64,000 nt of DNA from Legionella nautarum (lineage in GTDB: Bacteria; Pseudomonadota; Gammaproteobacteria; Legionellales; Legionellaceae): the NCBI RefSeq assembly GCF_001467895.1, contig NZ_LNYO01000013.1, positions 538,686-602,685 of the forward strand. Direction: 5' to 3'. A model generated the notes under the pieces. The model was not told the origin of the DNA, ran no database searches, and saw nothing but the letters and a program-made list of their open reading frames with translations. Positions 56,162-64,000 of the stretch are shown here, one piece after another. Every line of letters begins with the position of its first letter. Within the stretch, counting starts at the first letter, position 1. The position numbers and the translations under genes are program-made.

Positions 56162-57010
56162 TTATTTAGTTGCCTGGAAGCGTTTATCGTAGCAGGCTAA
56201 AAGTTTAATCCGTCTTGCATCCGCGTTAATTACTTTAAATTCAAATTGATCAATTGTAATAACTTCGCCGCGTTTAGGTAAATATCCAAAATTAGTCATC
56301 ACTATGCCACCAATTGTGTCATAGTTTTCATCGCTAAAATGAGCGTGCAACTGCTCATTGAATTCTTCGATAGGGGTGTGGGCTTTTACGATATAATAAT
56401 GATCACTATGGGCTTTAATATAAGCTTCTTCATCAATATCAAATTCATCCTCAATATCACCAATGATTTGCTCAATTATGTCTTCAATGGTCACGAAACC
56501 GCTCACAGCGCCGTATTCATCGACAACGATAGCCATGTGATTACGATTATTACGGAATTCACTTAATAATAGATCTAAACGCTTACTTTCAGGGACAAAG
56601 GTGGTCAGCCGAATAATATCCTGTAAATCAAAGTCGGAATTTTGTTCAGCTTGAAAACGCAAGAGATCCTTTGCATGTAAAATACCTATGACTTCATCTC
56701 GATGAGTTCCTGTTACTGGAAAACGGGAGTGGCCTGAGCTGGTGACAATTTCAATGACTTCTTTGAGTTCAGCGTCTTGTGAGATGCAAGTCATTTGCTT
56801 TTTAGGTAGCATGATATCCCTCACTCGCATTTGAGTGAATTGAATCACACCCTCAATCATTCCTAAAGTTTCTGAGTCGATTAACGCCCTACTGTGCGCA
56901 TCACGTAAAAGGCCAATTAATTCTTCTTTATTTTGTGGTTCGACTTGTAAAAATTGCCTTAGACGTGTGAACAACGAACCTTGTTCTTCCTCTTTCTCTT
57001 TACTCAACAT
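56162..57010 (-). CDS. corC: CorC/HlyC-type CBS-domain transporter-associated protein (YbeX)
   Basis: 282 residues. Two CBS domains (beginning RVRDIMLPKKQM and FVPESKRLDLLLSE) and a C-terminal CorC_HlyC domain (IGDIEDEFDIDEEAYIKAH to the end). It lacks membrane helices, so it is the cytosolic YbeX type linked to magnesium/cobalt handling and ribosome metabolism. The ATG at 57010 has GAGGGTGATA before it and overlaps the ybeY stop by 11 bases. An earlier ATG at 57040 would add a hydrophobic decapeptide without support. Confidence 0.9.
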   Translation of the reverse strand: MLSKEKEEEQGSLFTRLRQFLQVEPQNKEELIGLLRDAHSRALIDSETLGMIEGVIQFTQMRVRDIMLPKKQMTCISQDAELKEVIEIVTSSGHSRFPVTGTHRDEVIGILHAKDLLRFQAEQNSDFDLQDIIRLTTFVPESKRLDLLLSEFRNNRNHMAIVVDEYGAVSGFVTIEDIIEQIIGDIEDEFDIDEEAYIKAHSDHYYIVKAHTPIEEFNEQLHAHFSDENYDTIGGIVMTNFGYLPKRGEVITIDQFEFKVINADARRIKLLACYDKRFQATK

Positions 57011-57476
57011 TATCACCCTCAGTTTGGTAAGGATTAGCAAAACCGAGCTTGGAAAGTAATTTTACTTCAAGTGCTTGCATAATTTCAGCATCACTATCCT
57101 TAATATGATCATAGCCTAATAAATGTAGGACCCCATGAATAACAATATGTGCCCAGTGCTCCTCCAGAGATTTCCCAAGCTCCTGACTTTCCTGTAGGAG
57201 AACTTGTGGGCAAATAATTACATCGCCAAGTAGGGGATAATCGAGTTCTATGCTATCAGGAAGCTCGCTTGGAAACGCAAGAACGTTTGTAGGTTTATTT
57301 TGTTGTCTATAAGTATGATTCAAGTCCGTTATTTCTGTCGAATCAACCAAGCGTAAAGTGAGTTCAGCGGAGTCCATATGTTCAAGGAGAGCTAATTGAG
57401 CCCAAGTTTGCAATGATTCATCACTGACGGGAATAGGGGCATCACAAGCATGTTGCAAATCAATATGATAGCTCAT
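57000..57476 (-). CDS. ybeY: endoribonuclease YbeY
   Basis: 158 residues. Single-strand endoribonuclease for 16S rRNA 3' maturation and ribosome quality control. The zinc motif HIVIHGVLHLLGYDH (H-x3-H-x5-H) is intact, as is the strand NVLAFPSELPD. The ATG shares one base with the phoH stop and the gene overlaps corC, so phoH-ybeY-corC is one operon. Confidence 0.96.
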   Translation of the reverse strand: MSYHIDLQHACDAPIPVSDESLQTWAQLALLEHMDSAELTLRLVDSTEITDLNHTYRQQNKPTNVLAFPSELPDSIELDYPLLGDVIICPQVLLQESQELGKSLEEHWAHIVIHGVLHLLGYDHIKDSDAEIMQALEVKLLSKLGFANPYQTEGDNVE

Positions 57477-58435
57477 TATTTTATATCCTTTTTTACATCT
57501 GCATCGTCATAGCAGTCAACTATTTTTGAAACTAAGGGGTGTCTAACCACTTCACGACTCGTAAAATTATGAATACTAATTTCATCAATGTTGGTCAGTA
57601 GTTTAACCGCATGGGCTAAACCAGAATCGGTTCCTTTGGGTAAGTCAACCTGAGTCATGTCGCCGGTAATGACTGCTTTTGAGCCGAATCCCATACGAGT
57701 TAAAAACATTTTCATTTGTAAAATAGTTGTGTTTTGTGCTTCATCAAGAATAATAAAGGCTTCATTTAATGTTCTACCGCGCATAAATGCAAGAGGTAAT
57801 ACTTCAATCACATCGGTTTGAATTAATTTTTGTGTTTCTTTAAAACCAATCATTTCATACAAAGCGTCATAAATTGGGCGTAAATAAGGAAGAACTTTTT
57901 CCACCAAGTCACCGGGTAGAAAGCCTAATTTTTCACCTGCTTCGACTGCCGGGCGGACAAAGACTAGTCGATGAACCTCACCTTTTTCAAAACTTTCTAT
58001 TGCTTTAGAGACGGCAAGATAAGTTTTACCGGTACCTGCGGGTCCAACGGCAAAAACAATATCATGTTTACTAATACTAGTTAAATACTCGGCTTGTTTA
58101 TTATTGCGGGGTAAAATAGTTTTTCGGGATAATTTAATGGGTGACATAGTAATTCGAGAATCCTTATCCAGTTCAGTCAATAAAACGTTGATTAATTCAA
58201 CCGATATAGGTCTATCAATGAGGGGATAGAGTTGTTTAAGCACTTGCTTTGCTTGCTTAAGGGAATGATTATTGTGGCCAAATAAAGTGGCTTCATCATG
58301 GTTTACTTTGATGGTTACATTGAAGTGTGTTTCCAATAATTTGATATTTTCATGAAGAACACCGCAGAGATTTGCCAATTGCTGCGAATTCAAGTAGGAA
58401 AAACTAACTGTTTCGTTATGCAGTGTACTGCTCAA
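57476..58435 (-). CDS. ybeZ: PhoH-like ATPase (YbeZ)
   Basis: 319 residues. P-loop ATPase with Walker A GPAGTGKTYLAVSKA and Walker B AFIILDEAQNT, an N-terminal KH-like RNA-binding portion (NVTIKVNHDEATLFGH) and the typical RPAVEAGEKLGFLPGDL segment. It partners with YbeY in rRNA maturation. In E. coli it follows miaB; here miaB lies elsewhere. Confidence 0.94.
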   Translation of the reverse strand: MSSTLHNETVSFSYLNSQQLANLCGVLHENIKLLETHFNVTIKVNHDEATLFGHNNHSLKQAKQVLKQLYPLIDRPISVELINVLLTELDKDSRITMSPIKLSRKTILPRNNKQAEYLTSISKHDIVFAVGPAGTGKTYLAVSKAIESFEKGEVHRLVFVRPAVEAGEKLGFLPGDLVEKVLPYLRPIYDALYEMIGFKETQKLIQTDVIEVLPLAFMRGRTLNEAFIILDEAQNTTILQMKMFLTRMGFGSKAVITGDMTQVDLPKGTDSGLAHAVKLLTNIDEISIHNFTSREVVRHPLVSKIVDCYDDADVKKDIK

Positions 58436-58523
58436 GGGTTATAAAAATTAAAAGTCTGTATGAGTGAAGAATAGTTCATAAACCCGCCTTTTAGCAAGTA
58501 TTGCTCTCATCAACTATGAAGGA

Positions 58524-58997
58524 TCAACGAAAAGATATGGAATAATCGTCTATCTCCGCATCCATCTCAGGGGAAATTTCACCGCTAAGAATTGCTTTAA
58601 CGATAGGTCTTAATATGACTTCAATATTCTCTTTGCGGCAGGGTTTTTCAATTTCTGGTAGACGTTTTCCATCATAAACCTCATCAAAACGCGCAAGCAT
58701 ATCGGGATCATTGGTCCATAAAACAACCTTTGCTCTGATGCCCTTTTTTCTTAATTCAGCGGCGACCTCTGGACCATCCACTGGAATTTGTTGGAGAGTG
58801 TGGGGAAGAGAGCGTAATTTACCATCGAGGATCACTAGGTCGTAAACACTGGTCGGCGCTAAGAGAAAATTAGTAGCTTCAATCCCATGGCTAAACGTGA
58901 TTACTTCGCAGGGAAATAACTCTGTTAAAAATCGTTTCATTCTATTTTGGTTGGTAGCATTATCTTCGACCAAAACTATACGAAGCTTCTTATCCAT
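58524..58997 (-). CDS. stand-alone response-regulator receiver domain protein
   Basis: 157 residues. The receiver pattern is present: acidic pair in VLVEDNATNQNRM, phospho-acceptor Asp in DLVILDGKLRS, Thr in VVLWTNDPDM and Lys in PEIEKPCRKEN. A loop of about 15 residues (LPHTLQQIPVDGP) is inserted after the phosphorylation site, and a C-terminal acidic tail (SPEMDAEIDDYSISFR) replaces an output domain. It could act as a phosphorylation sink, a diffusible signalling protein or a partner of a hybrid kinase encoded elsewhere. It is separated by 88 bases from the phoH start and has no adjacent kinase. Confidence 0.85.
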   Translation of the reverse strand: MDKKLRIVLVEDNATNQNRMKRFLTELFPCEVITFSHGIEATNFLLAPTSVYDLVILDGKLRSLPHTLQQIPVDGPEVAAELRKKGIRAKVVLWTNDPDMLARFDEVYDGKRLPEIEKPCRKENIEVILRPIVKAILSGEISPEMDAEIDDYSISFR

Positions 58998-59289
58998 GGA
59001 CTGCTCGGAAAAATAGGACTACTTATATTCAAAGTATAGCAACGAAAAGTTTAAAATGTGGTTGGTTTTATGGGATTGGATTAACATTTTATAATCTAGG
59101 CTGAAGCAAATTTTTTTTCTTCATTCCTTTGTATATCAATTCTCTCGGATAGACGAAGTGGGGGCGCTTATTGGAAACTCTTTATATCCTTAATTTGCTA
59201 TCCCGAATTATTATCTAAGGGTTATTTTAAGGGCGATGATTTGATATACTTATAAATGCCCTTTATCTTTAACTTCAGAATCCAGCCCT

Positions 59290-60117
59290 ATGATTGATTT
59301 ACATTGCCACAGCAATTTTTCTGACGGAATACTAACTCCTCAAGCCTTATTAATAAAAGCATTGGAAGTTAATATTAAAATCTTAGCTTTGACCGACCAC
59401 GATACGATAGAAGGGGTTAAGGTTCTACGAGAGGCTGCATCGGGTTATCCAATAAAGGTGATAAATGGAATCGAGGTGACCACCCGTTGGAAAAAATATG
59501 ATATTCATATTCTAGGTTTAAATTTCGATATGGATAATGAACATATTCAAACACTCGTCAAGAGACAGAGCGACAGTCGTATTCTCCGAGCGCAACAAAT
59601 TGCTGAAAAAATGAAGTTATGTGGGGTTGATGATGCTTATGAAAAAGCCTGTGCACTTGCTGGACATAAACGAATTGCTCGACCTCACTTTGCACAAATT
59701 TTTGTTAATGAGGGTTTAGCAAAAGATTTGCAAGGAGCATTTAAGCGATATTTATCAAGAGGCAAACCTGCTTTTGTACCCACGCCTTGGGTTTCGATTC
59801 CTGAGGCTGTGGAAGGAATTATCCAGGCGAATGGTTGTGCGGTAATTGCTCACCCTTTAAAGTATTCTCTTACGCGATTAAAACTGCAAGAATTAATTCG
59901 TCATTTTAAAGAGGCGGGCGGTCTAGGAATGGAGGTTGTTTCGGGTGAAATGACGACTACCCAAATGCAGGAAATGGCTGGGCTTTGCTTGCGATATGAG
60001 TTACTTGCGTCGACTGGTTCTGATTATCATGGGGATGGCATATCCCGTATTTGTCTTGGAAGACAGCCGCTACTACCGCTAAACTGTACACCAATATGGC
60101 ATCAATGGATCAATTGA
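59290..60117 (+). CDS. PHP-domain phosphoesterase, RNase AM/YciV-like
   Basis: 275 residues. The PHP metal sites are visible: IDLHCHSNFSDGIL, LALTDHDTIEGV, GIEVTTRW (Glu), RPHFAQIFV, VIAHPLKY and GSDYHGDG. In E. coli this family member (RNase AM, older name TrpH/YciV) hydrolyses 3',5'-bisnucleotides and matures the 5' ends of rRNAs. The neighbour order with yciO and rluB is conserved. No ribosome binding site precedes the ATG; the leader ends in CAGAATCCAGCCCT. Confidence 0.9.
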   Translation: MIDLHCHSNFSDGILTPQALLIKALEVNIKILALTDHDTIEGVKVLREAASGYPIKVINGIEVTTRWKKYDIHILGLNFDMDNEHIQTLVKRQSDSRILRAQQIAEKMKLCGVDDAYEKACALAGHKRIARPHFAQIFVNEGLAKDLQGAFKRYLSRGKPAFVPTPWVSIPEAVEGIIQANGCAVIAHPLKYSLTRLKLQELIRHFKEAGGLGMEVVSGEMTTTQMQEMAGLCLRYELLASTGSDYHGDGISRICLGRQPLLPLNCTPIWHQWIN

Positions 60118-60130
60118 TAGGGGACTTTTA

Positions 60131-60751
60131 ATGAGCCAGTTTTTTGCAATTCATCCCGATAATCCACAGGCTCGATTGTTACGCCAAGCAGCGGCAATAG
60201 TCGAAGAAAAGGGATTAATCGTTTACCCGACTGACTCAGGGTATGCTTTGGGTTGTAAATTGGGAAACAAATCAGCACTCGAGCGAATTAGACGGTTACG
60301 ACAATTAGATAAAAATCATAATATGACGCTAGTTTGTCGTGATCTGTCACAATTAGGGACCTATGCGAAAGTATCGAATGCTATTTTTCGTTTGTTAAAG
60401 GCATTTACCCCCGGATCTTATACTTTTATCTTGAATGCAACCCATGAAGTACCTCGATTAATGCTACATCCAAAACGAAAAACGCTTGGTTTGCGCGTGC
60501 CTGAACATAATATCACTCTAGCCCTTTTGGAGTGTCTTGAAGAACCTTTGATGAGTACTACACTCATTTTGCCTGGAGCAACTGCTCCTTTAAGTGAGCC
60601 GGAAGCTATTAAAGATTTATTAGGAAATCAAATCGATTTAATCATCGATGGTGGAAATTGCAGCCACGAACCCACAACAGTGATTGATTTAACTGGAGAG
60701 TATCCTGTTATTCTACGTGAAGGAAAAGGGGATCCAGAACCATTTCGATAG
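60131..60751 (+). CDS. yciO: Sua5/YciO/YrdC-family protein YciO
   Basis: 206 residues. A nucleotide/RNA-binding fold related to TsaC; YciO has weak threonylcarbamoyl-AMP activity and its true role is unsettled. Conserved parts are GLIVYPTDSGYALGCKLGN, IRRLRQLDKNHNMTLVC, PGSYTFIL and KTLGLRVPEH. A strong AGGGGA lies six bases before the ATG. It follows the PHP gene after 13 bases. Confidence 0.92.
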   Translation: MSQFFAIHPDNPQARLLRQAAAIVEEKGLIVYPTDSGYALGCKLGNKSALERIRRLRQLDKNHNMTLVCRDLSQLGTYAKVSNAIFRLLKAFTPGSYTFILNATHEVPRLMLHPKRKTLGLRVPEHNITLALLECLEEPLMSTTLILPGATAPLSEPEAIKDLLGNQIDLIIDGGNCSHEPTTVIDLTGEYPVILREGKGDPEPFR

Positions 60752-60808
60752 AAGGTTCTAGCAAAGCTTGTTGCTAGAGTATTATTAAACATAGAATGAA
60801 GGATTTTG

Positions 60809-62023
60809 ATGTCAGCTTTATTTAGTGCTAATAAACGCGTCGTATCAGGCATGCGCGCAAGCGGTCGTTTACATTTAGGTCATTACCATGGTGTGCTTAA
60901 AAATTGGCTTAAATTACAGCATCAATACGATTGTTATTTTTTTGTTGCCGATTGGCATGGATTAACTACCCGTTATGATGAACCTGGTTTTATAGAAACT
61001 ATTTTATGGGATATGGTCGTTGATTGGCTTGCCTGTGGTATCAATCCAAGTTTGTCAAAGATTTTTATTCAGTCTTGGGTACCAGAACATGCCGAATTAC
61101 ATCTTTTATTATCAATGATTACCCCCTTAGGCTGGCTTGAGCGGGTTCCAACTTTTAAAGATCAACAGGAAAAACTGCACGATAAAGATATTTCAACTTA
61201 TGGCTTTTTAGGCTATCCACTCCTGCAAAGTGCCGACGTGCTTTTATACAAGGCGGATTATGTTCCTGTTGGCGAAGATCAGGTTGCTCATATCGAGCTA
61301 ACTCGCGAGATTGCTAGGCGCTTTAATTTTATCTATGGAAGAGAGCCTAACTTTGAAGCGCTAGCCTTAGAAGCCATTAAAAAAATGGGTAAGAAAAATA
61401 GCTCACTTTATACAGAGTTACGTAAAGAATTCCAGCAGGATGGTTGCCAAGAATCGCTCAGTACAGCGCAGGCTTTATTGGCAAATCAGAATAATTTATC
61501 GATTGGCGATAAGGAGCGTTTGCTGGGTTATTTAGATGGTTCAGGAAAAATTATTCTCCCAGAGCCGCAACCAATGCTTACAGAAAACTCTAAAATGCCA
61601 GGGACTGATGGACAAAAAATGTCCAAGTCCTATAACAATACAATTGGTCTCCGTGAAGAACCTGAGCAGGTTGAAAAGAAAATTTTAACCATGCCCACAG
61701 ATCCTGCACGAGTGAAACGGACTGATCCTGGCGAACCGGAAAAATGTCCTGTTTGGCAATTACATAAAATTTACTCAGCAGATGATGTAAAAGAATGGGT
61801 ACAGACAGGTTGCCGCACCGCTGGTATTGGTTGTATTGATTGTAAGAGGCCGGTTGTGGAATCAATCAACCGAGAGTTAACTCCTATTCAAACAGCAATT
61901 AAAGAGTATGAAGCGGATCTAGGCTCGGTAAAGCGAATTGTTGCCGAAGGTTCAGAAGCTGCCCGCGAAGAAGCAAATAAAAACCTCAATACCGTGCGTG
62001 AAGTAATGGGCTTGGATTATTAA
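60809..62023 (+). CDS. trpS: tryptophanyl-tRNA synthetase
   Basis: 404 residues. Class I synthetase: the HIGH-like motif is SGRLHLGHYHGVLKNW and the KMSKS loop is GQKMSKSYNNTIG. It is about 70 residues longer than E. coli TrpS (334), with the additional sequence between the YVPVGEDQVAHIELTREIA and KMSKS regions, a form found in several gamma- and betaproteobacteria. A further C-terminal Cys pair occurs (GCIDCKRP). The ATG at 60809 follows AAGGATTTTG. The stop overlaps the scpA start. Confidence 0.94.
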   Translation: MSALFSANKRVVSGMRASGRLHLGHYHGVLKNWLKLQHQYDCYFFVADWHGLTTRYDEPGFIETILWDMVVDWLACGINPSLSKIFIQSWVPEHAELHLLLSMITPLGWLERVPTFKDQQEKLHDKDISTYGFLGYPLLQSADVLLYKADYVPVGEDQVAHIELTREIARRFNFIYGREPNFEALALEAIKKMGKKNSSLYTELRKEFQQDGCQESLSTAQALLANQNNLSIGDKERLLGYLDGSGKIILPEPQPMLTENSKMPGTDGQKMSKSYNNTIGLREEPEQVEKKILTMPTDPARVKRTDPGEPEKCPVWQLHKIYSADDVKEWVQTGCRTAGIGCIDCKRPVVESINRELTPIQTAIKEYEADLGSVKRIVAEGSEAAREEANKNLNTVREVMGLDY

Positions 62024-62829
62024 TGAATGCGGAGTTTTCTTCCCCAGCAGCTTCTGTGTTAGCGGTTATTGATGGTCAACCGCTAACCGAGGTGCCGGCA
62101 GATTTATTTATTCCACCCGATGCGTTAGAGGTTATGTTAGATTCATTTTCTGGTCCGCTGGATTTATTGCTTTATCTGATCCGGCGTCAAAATATTGATA
62201 TTTTAGATATTCCGATTGCGCTGATCACCCAGCAGTACATGCAATATATCCACATGATGGAAGAACATCGGCTGGAATTGGCCGCAGATTATTTGGTCAT
62301 GGCTGCAATGCTTGCGGAAATAAAATCACGGTTACTGTTGCCTCCAAGCCCTAGCGAAAATGAAGAGTCAGAAGAAGATCCCCGTTTAGAGTTGGTCAGA
62401 AAGCTGCAGACCTACGAGCAATTTAAAATTGCAGCCCAGCAAATTGATGATTTGCCCCGTTGCGACCGCGATTTATTTCGTTTTTCAATCCCTTGTGAAA
62501 AATTAGTGCGCACTATTATTCATCCAGAGGTTGAACTATCGTCATTGACGGCGACCATGCGAGATTTAATTAAACGACAAAGTCATTTAGTTAATCATCA
62601 TATTAGTCGTGAACCCTTGTCAGTCAGAGAGCGCATGAGCGTGGTACTGGAGCGATTAGCTCATGGAAACGCAATGACTTTTACTCAATTATTTCAACGA
62701 GCAGAAGGGCGAATGGGTTTGGCTGTTACCTTATTAGCAATCTTGGAGTTGGCTAAGCAATCACTACTGATAATCACTCAAGCAAACGCTTATGCGGTGA
62801 TTCACTTACAGGTTGCCAATTATGAGTGA
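62023..62829 (+). CDS. scpA: segregation and condensation protein ScpA
   Basis: 268 residues. Kleisin subunit of the SMC-ScpAB condensin. The N-terminus has FSGPLDLLLYLIRRQNIDILDIPIALITQQYMQYI, the SMC-neck binding helices, and YLVMAAMLAEIKSRLLLP. The C-terminal winged helix ends with LLAILELAKQSLLIITQ. Starts with TAATG overlap on trpS and overlaps scpB by eight bases. ScpAB implies an SMC-type condensin instead of, or beside, MukBEF. Confidence 0.93.
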   Translation: MNAEFSSPAASVLAVIDGQPLTEVPADLFIPPDALEVMLDSFSGPLDLLLYLIRRQNIDILDIPIALITQQYMQYIHMMEEHRLELAADYLVMAAMLAEIKSRLLLPPSPSENEESEEDPRLELVRKLQTYEQFKIAAQQIDDLPRCDRDLFRFSIPCEKLVRTIIHPEVELSSLTATMRDLIKRQSHLVNHHISREPLSVRERMSVVLERLAHGNAMTFTQLFQRAEGRMGLAVTLLAILELAKQSLLIITQANAYAVIHLQVANYE

Positions 62830-63391
62830 AACTGAGCTGAAGCTTGTAGTAGAAGCCTTACTGATGAATTCAAGTCAGCCTTTGGCTTTGGATCAATTGC
62901 AAATGTTTTTCGACGAATGGCAAAGGCCCAGCCGTGAACAATTGCTTAAGACTTTAAATCAATTAGCAAAAGACTATGAAACTCGAGCAATTGAGTTAAA
63001 ATGCTTAGCCAGTGGTTACTGCCTACAGACTAAAACTGAATACAGTCATTGGATTAGCCGTCTTTATGCTGAAAAACCAGCTAAATATTCACGCGCACTT
63101 TTAGAAACCTTAGCGATTATTGCCTATCGCCAGCCAGTAACTCGGGCTGATATTGAAGATATTCGTGGAGTGGCTGTAAGTAGCCCAATTTTGAAAACTT
63201 TAATCGAGCGAGAGTGGATAAGAGTCGCAGGGCATCGTGATGTGCCTGGAAAACCTGCGGTTTATGTAACAACAAAAGTTTTTCTTGATTATTTTAATTT
63301 AACCAGTTTGAGTGATTTACCCGCTTTAGAAACCATCACAAACCGCTTTACTGTGGCGGCTGATCAAGCAATTGAAGAGTGTATAGAATAA
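62822..63391 (+). CDS. scpB: segregation and condensation protein ScpB
   Basis: 189 residues. Two winged-helix domains; typical phrases are KLVVEALLMNSSQPLALDQL, YSRALLETLAIIAYRQPVTRADIEDIRGV and GHRDVPGKPAVYVTTK. The start at 62822 (MSETELKL) is an ATG inside the scpA end; a TTG nine bases earlier is less likely. It ends in TAATG with rluB. Confidence 0.94.
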   Translation: MSETELKLVVEALLMNSSQPLALDQLQMFFDEWQRPSREQLLKTLNQLAKDYETRAIELKCLASGYCLQTKTEYSHWISRLYAEKPAKYSRALLETLAIIAYRQPVTRADIEDIRGVAVSSPILKTLIEREWIRVAGHRDVPGKPAVYVTTKVFLDYFNLTSLSDLPALETITNRFTVAADQAIEECIE

Positions 63392-64000
63392 TGACTAGCG
63401 AACGATTACAAAAAATATTAAGTCAAGCAGGATTAGGTTCTAGAAGAGAGATGGAGCGCTGGATTGAGCAGGGATTAGTGCTAGTAAACGGAAAGGTTGC
63501 CCAAATAGGCGATAGCGCTGGAGCAAATGACAAAATCTCTGTGCAAGGCCGTTTGATTGCTAATCCCTTAAAAATACAAGCCAAAACGCGCGTTTTGATT
63601 TATCACAAACCCGTGGGCGAAATTTCCAGCCGTCAGGACCCGAAGCATAGTAGAACCGTTTTTGATAAGTTACCCCCTTTAAAGCAAGGGCGTTGGGTGC
63701 AAGTGGGACGCTTGGATATCAATACCTCTGGGCTGCTAATTTTTACCAATGATGGTGAGCTTGCAAATCGATTGATGCACCCCAAATTTGGTTTAGAAAG
63801 AGAATATGCGGTTCGGGTGCACGGACAAGTGAGTCCTGAAGCGATTACGGCGATGCTCAAGGGCGTTGAGCTAGAGGATGGTCGCGCACAATTTAAACGT
63901 ATTGATTTCAAAGGCGGAGAGGGAACTAATGTCTGGTATCATGTGACGCTGACTGAAGGACGCAACCGTGAAGTTCGTCGTTTGTGGCAATCACAAGGAG
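63391..64000 (+). CDS. rluB: 23S rRNA pseudouridine synthase RluB, 3' end beyond window
   Basis: 203 codons before the window edge. RluB modifies U2605 of 23S rRNA. An S4 domain (RLQKILSQAGLGSRREMERW) leads into the RsuA-type catalytic domain with VGRLDINTSGLLIFTNDG, whose Asp is catalytic, and the later TEGRNREVRRLWQ motif. It overlaps the scpB stop by one base. The scpB-rluB order is widely conserved. Confidence 0.93.
   Translation, partial: MTSERLQKILSQAGLGSRREMERWIEQGLVLVNGKVAQIGDSAGANDKISVQGRLIANPLKIQAKTRVLIYHKPVGEISSRQDPKHSRTVFDKLPPLKQGRWVQVGRLDINTSGLLIFTNDGELANRLMHPKFGLEREYAVRVHGQVSPEAITAMLKGVELEDGRAQFKRIDFKGGEGTNVWYHVTLTEGRNREVRRLWQSQG

Overview
The window looks like a chromosomal segment of a Legionella-type gammaproteobacterium. 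This is an inference from gene content and AT-rich composition; no database was searched. Supporting signs are the miaB-rluD-pgeF-htrA order, a GyrA with Thr at position 83 and Asp at 87, a bd-type quinol oxidase of the cyanide-insensitive style, a CpxRA pair beside phoH-ybeY-corC, and a very large ankyrin/helical-repeat protein of the kind found among Legionella secretion substrates. Almost all the DNA is ordinary core chromosome. No CRISPR array, transposase, integrase or phage module was seen.

Layout. 1-2.6 kb: an accessory patch with a truncated SPOR-like exported protein, a DUF3309 microprotein, a 25-residue membrane microprotein coupled to a four-helix membrane protein, a small exported Cys protein, several strong terminators and tRNA-Met(CAU). 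2.8-8.7 kb (minus): htrA, pgeF, rluD, miaB and an MFS transporter. 9.0-13.5 kb (plus): cioAB-like oxidase, a cation/proton antiporter and ampE. 13.6-20.7 kb: a Cys-rich lipoprotein, the pyruvate dehydrogenase genes aceE-aceF-lpd, and rimI. 20.7-24.6 kb: a GCS2 ligase, a PolB-like exonuclease, a lytic transglycosylase lipoprotein, adk and a thioredoxin. 24.6-29.1 kb: glpD and glpK (divergent) and gltA. 29.3-40.5 kb (plus): gyrA-serC-aroA-cmk-rpsA-lapA-lapB, a DegT-family aminotransferase and pyrF. 40.6-43.3 kb: a family-4-type uracil-DNA glycosylase, a lone type IV pseudopilin, ubiC and ubiA. 43.3-45.4 kb (minus): the nucleoside-salvage genes deoC, punA and cdd. 45.4-46.0 kb: an intergenic zone with two palindromic repeat elements. 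46.0-54.0 kb (minus): a 2325-residue repeat protein and a polytopic membrane protein, both of unknown function. 54.1-59.0 kb (minus): cpxA, cpxR, corC, ybeY, phoH and a single receiver-domain protein. 59.3-64 kb (plus): RNase AM-like PHP protein, yciO, trpS, scpA, scpB and the start of rluB.

How it fits together. Many genes overlap by 1-11 bases (cioAB, gyrA-serC-aroA-cmk, ubiCA, cpxRA, phoH-ybeY-corC, trpS-scpAB-rluB), showing tightly coupled operons for central metabolism, translation, envelope quality control and chromosome segregation. The genes least explained by known biology are the giant protein at 46.0-53.0 kb, the membrane protein just upstream of it, the small-protein cluster at 0.9-2.2 kb, and the Cys-rich lipoprotein upstream of aceE. 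Related palindromic elements at 16.8, 45.65 and 45.86 kb form a dispersed repeat family.
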